Source of the DNA: Triparma columacea
Lineage: Eukaryota; Sar; Bolidophyceae; Parmales; Triparmaceae
Direction: 5' to 3'
DNA: 12,048 bases
Assembly (NCBI GenBank): GCA_030267965.1
Contig: BRYA01000814.1
Location: 1 to 12,048, forward strand
This document shows, piece by piece, positions 9,815 to 12,048 of this stretch. How positions within the stretch are numbered: the first letter of the stretch is position 1; each line of letters begins with the position of its first letter. The notes beneath the pieces are model-generated. The model had not been told where the DNA came from, made no database searches, and was given only the letters and a program-made list of their open reading frames with translations. The translations under genes were made by a program, and so were the position numbers.

Positions 9815-9952
9815 GTGGAGAAGCGGACAACGATAATGGGGTGGAGGAGTGGATGAGGATAGGTAGGATGGATTGGAGAAGGGGACGACGGCGATGGGTT
9901 GGAGAAGGGGACGATGATGATGGGGTGGAGAAGGGGTGGATAATGATTGTAT
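9815..9952. repeat. 26-bp G-rich minisatellite
   Basis: Imperfect units of the form gtggagaaggggacgatgatgatggg start near 9815, 9841, 9873, 9899 and 9925. Most are spaced 26 bp; one gap is 32 bp. The flanks (9610-9815) are also purine-rich with G-runs up to 10 nt. The open frame across it on the + strand is a by-product of the repeat. Several G-runs in a row give G-quadruplex potential on the + strand. Confidence 0.7.
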
Positions 9953-10032
9953 GCAAGGTGTGGTGCTGTGAGGACGGCAGGTTGTAAATTAAAAGCCTTT
10001 TTGCTTCACATTTTGCTTCACAAGTTGCATGA

Positions 10033-10038
10033 TTTATT
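10033..10038 (-). terminator. AATAAA poly(A)-signal-like hexamer for the 10131-12048 gene
   Basis: The minus strand reads TTAATAAATC about 93 nt past the TAA stop at 10131. Distance and orientation suit a polyadenylation signal for the upstream gene, but the hexamer alone is weak evidence in protists. Confidence 0.35.
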
Positions 10039-10046
10039 AACCCTAT

Positions 10047-10092
10047 GCCCCCCTCCCCCCCTCCTTCGCTCAATCCATCCCCCCCCCCCCCC
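10047..10092. repeat. C-run cluster in the presumed 3' UTR
   Basis: Runs of 6, 8 and 14 C on the + strand lie between the stop of the minus-strand gene and its candidate poly(A) signal. The transcript would carry long G-runs here. This could fold as a G-quadruplex or simply be an expandable homopolymer. Confidence 0.7.
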
Positions 10093-10130
10093 TACCCCAC
10101 ACGCCTTTCCGTCTTAGCCCGCATTAAACA

Positions 10131-12048
10131 TTAGGCTTCTTCTTGATGCGTGTCCCCTTGCGAGCGTCCCCTGCGAGCGCCAGGATGATGATATATAGGG
10201 TGTGTCTTCTCGTGGTATCTCTTCTTTAGCTTATCGTTGTGCGCCCTTTTCTCGGATGGGCTTAGTTCCCTGTACTTCAACCCTTCAGGGGTGAGGTCCT
10301 CAGCATCCTTAAGAATGTTGCCAAAGTTTCCCGCGCCTGTTGTTGAAGAACGAAAAGGGGAGCAAACGTGTGAGAAGGATGCGATTCATAAGCGAAACAA
10401 CGACAACGGTGGCGCACTTGACAGCAAAATCACACCCAAAGGGATTGGAAGAATATATACAACTTACCGGCGACCGCCCACTTAGTCAATCCCCCATGCT
10501 CCTCACTCTTGGCTGTGGACCAGTCGATCGCGCCTGTAGTTGAAGAACGAAAAGGGGAGCAAACGTGTGAGAAGGATGCGATTCATAAGCGAAACAACGA
10601 CAACGGTGGCGCACTTGACAGCAAAATCACTTGTAAATCGCACAAAAAGACTTACCTCCAGTCGCGCCTGTAGTTGAAGAACGAAAAGGGGAGTAAACGA
10701 CGTGTGAGAAAGATGCGATTCATAAGAGAAACGATGACAATGGGGGTGCACTTGACGACAAAATCACACGAAAAGGGATTGGAAGAATATATATATACAA
10801 CTTACCGGAGTACTCCCACTTAGTCAATCCCCCATGCTCCTCACTCTTGGCTTGCGACCAGTCCATCTTGCCTGTAGTTGAAGAACGAAAAGGAGAGTAA
10901 ACGACGTGTGAGAAATATGCGTTTCATAAGAGAAACAACGACAACGGTGGCGCGGCAAAATCACACGAAAAGGGATTGAAAGAATATATACAACTTACCA
11001 TTCTCTCCGCAGTATGTAGAGTACGCCTGCTTGGCCGTCATTTTGAGAGCATCCTCACGTGTGACCTGAGTTAAAACGTTCAGCGTCCCGAGTCGGTCGA
11101 TGAGGTATTCGACGGCGACAACGAGATGCGGTTTGGTTCGCAGTTCCGAGAGCGTCATTTCCCCTTGTTCGCCTGACTGCATTTGCGAGGCTGCACGCAA
11201 AGGATCACGCTCTGAAGCTCCACCTGAGATGACATTAGTACCGAGAACGAAGACCCCTTCCACTCGCTCGTGGTCCTTGCGCCATTCGTCTGAGGGCGCC
11301 TGCTGCGTGCCCAGTAAGATGTTGAACAGTGCCTCGACTAGCAAGCGCTTCTTCGCTGCCTCGACGCTGTCGAGGGTGCACTTTTCCGACGTCCACCCCG
11401 TCCTGACCGAGTTTTCCATAGTCACTGACCCCGACTCCAGCTTATTGAAAGCGAGCGCGAGTAGGCGTGGTAGCGGATTGCCAGACCGCTTGTTGTCAAT
11501 GTGATCTCCGGGCCGCTCTCCCTTGGTAGTCTCGCCCGAGTTTACAGCCACGACGATGTCTGCGGCACCGCCAGCATTTACCCGTTTTTTTAGCGACTGA
11601 CGAATGTACTTCATGCCGACGCAGTTGTATGTTTCTTTCGAGAGTTCATTCAAAAGAACTTCCACCGTGACGCTTGTGTTAGAGTAGAACAGGATGTAAT
11701 TCGCTCCCGCGTTACAGTTCTGTAGGTTCTTCTTCCAAACCGGCATTTTATCCATAATTTTGCCCCACTCTTCGGCAGTAGCTATTCCTTCGAGAGTTTT
11801 CTCGAATAACGGCTGCGTTCCTATTAACTCGGCCAAACACTCGGTGACGTCCTTTGCGGGACAGAACAGCACGTTGCTGCCTAGTCCATTTTTTGCGGCT
11901 TCTTGCACAAGGAGTTGAACCCCCTTCAAGTCTTTCGCGTTTCCGAAAGAGTTTGGATCCCACTCGCGCGAGCGATTCAAGAGGTTGCACTTGCCTTCCG
12001 TGTCGACGAGCTCGTGCACCTCACCGTAGCGCGGTTGGTCCTCGCGCA
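10131..12048 (-). CDS. Unrecognised protein, 5'-partial, with a repeated-intron array at its 3' end
   Basis: I do not recognise this family. The frame is open to the window edge (no ATG seen; the 5' end lies beyond 12048). Exons in transcript order: 10999-12048, 10806-10871, 10656-10667, 10468-10533, 10131-10336. Joined, they give 465 aa in one frame, ending in TAA. The first exon encodes a soluble, mixed-charge alpha/beta-looking region without membrane segments (for example GANYILFYSNTSVTVEVLL and AADIVVAVNSGETTKGE). Exons 2 and 4 encode near-duplicate 22-residue pieces sharing AKSEEHGGLTKW. The last exon has a basic, helical stretch (YRELSPSEKRAHNDKLKKRYHE), faintly like the end of an HMG box, and a His/Arg-rich tail. 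All four introns are GT-AG and phase 1, interrupting Gly codons. Reading through intron 1 stops after about 12 residues, so splicing is needed. Gene structure is well supported; function is unknown. Confidence 0.8.
10337..10467 (-). repeat. Repeated intron copy 4 (131 bp)
   Basis: Donor GTAAGTTGTATATATTC, acceptor TTCTTCAACAACAG. It differs from copy 3 by one base over roughly the 97 bases nearest the acceptor; the donor side matches copies 1 and 2 instead. It joins the second 66-nt exon to the last exon. Confidence 0.9.
10468..10533 (-). repeat. Duplicated 66-nt exon, copy B
   Basis: Encodes GAIDWSTAKSEEHGGLTKWA with the flanking split Gly codons. A 38-nt core (from AGCCAAG to AAGTGGG on the minus strand) is identical to the exon at 10806-10871. 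The two ends next to the splice sites differ, and those differences change amino acids. Confidence 0.9.
10534..10655 (-). repeat. Repeated intron copy 3 (122 bp), diverged donor side
   Basis: Donor GTAAGTCTTTTTGTGCG, acceptor TTCTTCAACTACAG. The acceptor-side 97 bases are almost identical to copy 4. The donor-side 25 or so bases are unlike the other three copies, which places a duplication or deletion breakpoint near the 12-nt exon. Confidence 0.9.
10656..10667 (-). other. 12-nt micro-exon
   Basis: GCGCGACTGGAG on the minus strand adds four residues (Gly-Ala-Thr-Gly, with split codons) in frame. Its start matches the beginning of exon copy B (GCGCGATCGACTGG) minus four bases, so it looks like a truncated remnant of a third exon copy. 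It is a whole number of codons, so skipping it would not break the frame. Confidence 0.7.
10668..10805 (-). repeat. Repeated intron copy 2 (138 bp)
   Basis: Donor GTAAGTTGTATATATATATTC, acceptor TTCTTCAACTACAG. It carries a longer TA run than its relatives and shares several private variants with copy 1. Confidence 0.9.
10806..10871 (-). repeat. Duplicated 66-nt exon, copy A
   Basis: Encodes GKMDWSQAKSEEHGGLTKWE with the flanking split Gly codons. It is the partner of copy B at 10468-10533, with an identical 38-nt centre and diverged ends. Confidence 0.9.
10872..10998 (-). repeat. Repeated intron copy 1 (127 bp)
   Basis: Donor GTAAGTTGTATATATTC, acceptor TTCTTCAACTACAG. It has lost about 10 bases (the cacttgac-containing piece) present in copies 2-4. 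It follows the long first exon and splits a Gly codon in phase 1. Confidence 0.9.

Larger units (their letters stand above)
8865..10130. other. Intergenic region between RPT6 and the next gene
   Basis: About 1.27 kb without a supported gene. On the RPT6 side, a pyrimidine-rich leader on the minus strand (8880-8931) directly precedes the ATG and could be a TOP-like leader or the tract of a 5'-UTR intron acceptor (GCCGCAG ending at 8867). Further along lie a (TA)n stretch near 9140-9151, a 22-bp palindrome (9282-9303), an AT-rich unassigned segment (about 9304-9600), a G/purine-rich minisatellite (about 9610-9952) and C-runs (10047-10092). Open frames here are low complexity and are not called. 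Confidence 0.6.
10337..10998 (-). repeat. Array of four near-identical introns and duplicated exons
   Basis: Four introns lie head to tail: 10872-10998 (127 bp), 10668-10805 (138), 10534-10655 (122) and 10337-10467 (131). On the minus strand they start GTAAGT (three continue TGTATATAT) and end TTCTTCAACTACAG or TTCTTCAACAACAG. The spacing exons are 66, 12 and 66 nt. The first two introns share private variants (cgacgtgtgag, ataagag), and so do the last two (caaacgtgtgag, ataagcg), which makes two sister pairs. This is either serial tandem duplication with homogenisation or an introner-like family. Confidence 0.9.

Noticed and set aside
9613..9987. 124-aa Gly/Arg-rich + strand ORF
   Set aside because: It is produced by the G-rich minisatellite; the composition is that of the repeat.
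10131..10336. HMG-box domain in the last exon
   Set aside because: Only a short stretch (YRELSPSEKRAHNDKLKKRY) resembles the third helix; the N-terminal half of an HMG box is missing, so I do not assign it.
10237..10543. + strand ORFs across the repeated introns
   Set aside because: They run through introns and antisense exons of the minus-strand gene, whose spliced frame is fully consistent.
10337..10998. CRISPR-like array (regular near-identical repeats with short unique spacers)
   Set aside because: Repeats are 122-138 bp, have GT-AG ends, and the spacers are in-frame exons including near-identical copies; the genome is eukaryotic.
12017..12019. GTG as a start codon of the last gene
   Set aside because: The frame stays open upstream to the window edge and nuclear eukaryotic genes rarely start at GTG; the gene is simply cut by the window.

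Overview
This is a chromosome end from a eukaryotic nuclear genome, most likely a marine microalga. The left edge is a CCCTAA (TTAGGG-type) telomere array. Next comes a subtelomeric spacer of about 480 bp that has almost no G on the + strand. Three protein genes follow, all on the minus strand, so all are transcribed toward the telomere. The eukaryotic identity rests on the telomere, on spliceosomal GT-AG introns and on a 26S proteasome ATPase gene. A stramenopile alga (for example a bolidophyte/Parmales or pelagophyte relative) is my guess from the style of the large START/membrane protein. It is an inference, not something the sequence proves.

Layout. 1-82 is telomere. 83-559 is G-depleted spacer with degenerate tandem repeats. 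576-6179 is one intronless 1867-aa ORF with at least three START-like lipid-binding modules, then a polytopic membrane region resembling XK-related (XKR) scramblases, then a Trp-rich and RRAS-containing tail. 6180-7246 is intergenic and holds the presumed promoter of that gene. 7247-8864 is a five-exon gene for Rpt6 (PSMC5), an ATPase of the 19S proteasome base; it reconstructs cleanly to 393 aa. 8865-10130 is intergenic, with a 22-bp perfect palindrome, a 26-bp minisatellite and long C/G runs. 10131-12048 is the 3' part of an unrecognised gene whose 5' end lies beyond the window.

The most unusual structure is in that last gene. Four short introns (122-138 bp) are near copies of one another, all phase 1, separated by a duplicated 66-nt exon pair and a 12-nt micro-exon. 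The spliced frame stays open to a stop codon, so the repeats make a working exon-intron array. It is either a recent tandem segmental duplication or a cluster of introner-like elements. The second most interesting item is the START-XKR-like fusion beside the telomere, which would join lipid binding and membrane lipid movement in one chain. The three genes show no obvious shared pathway.
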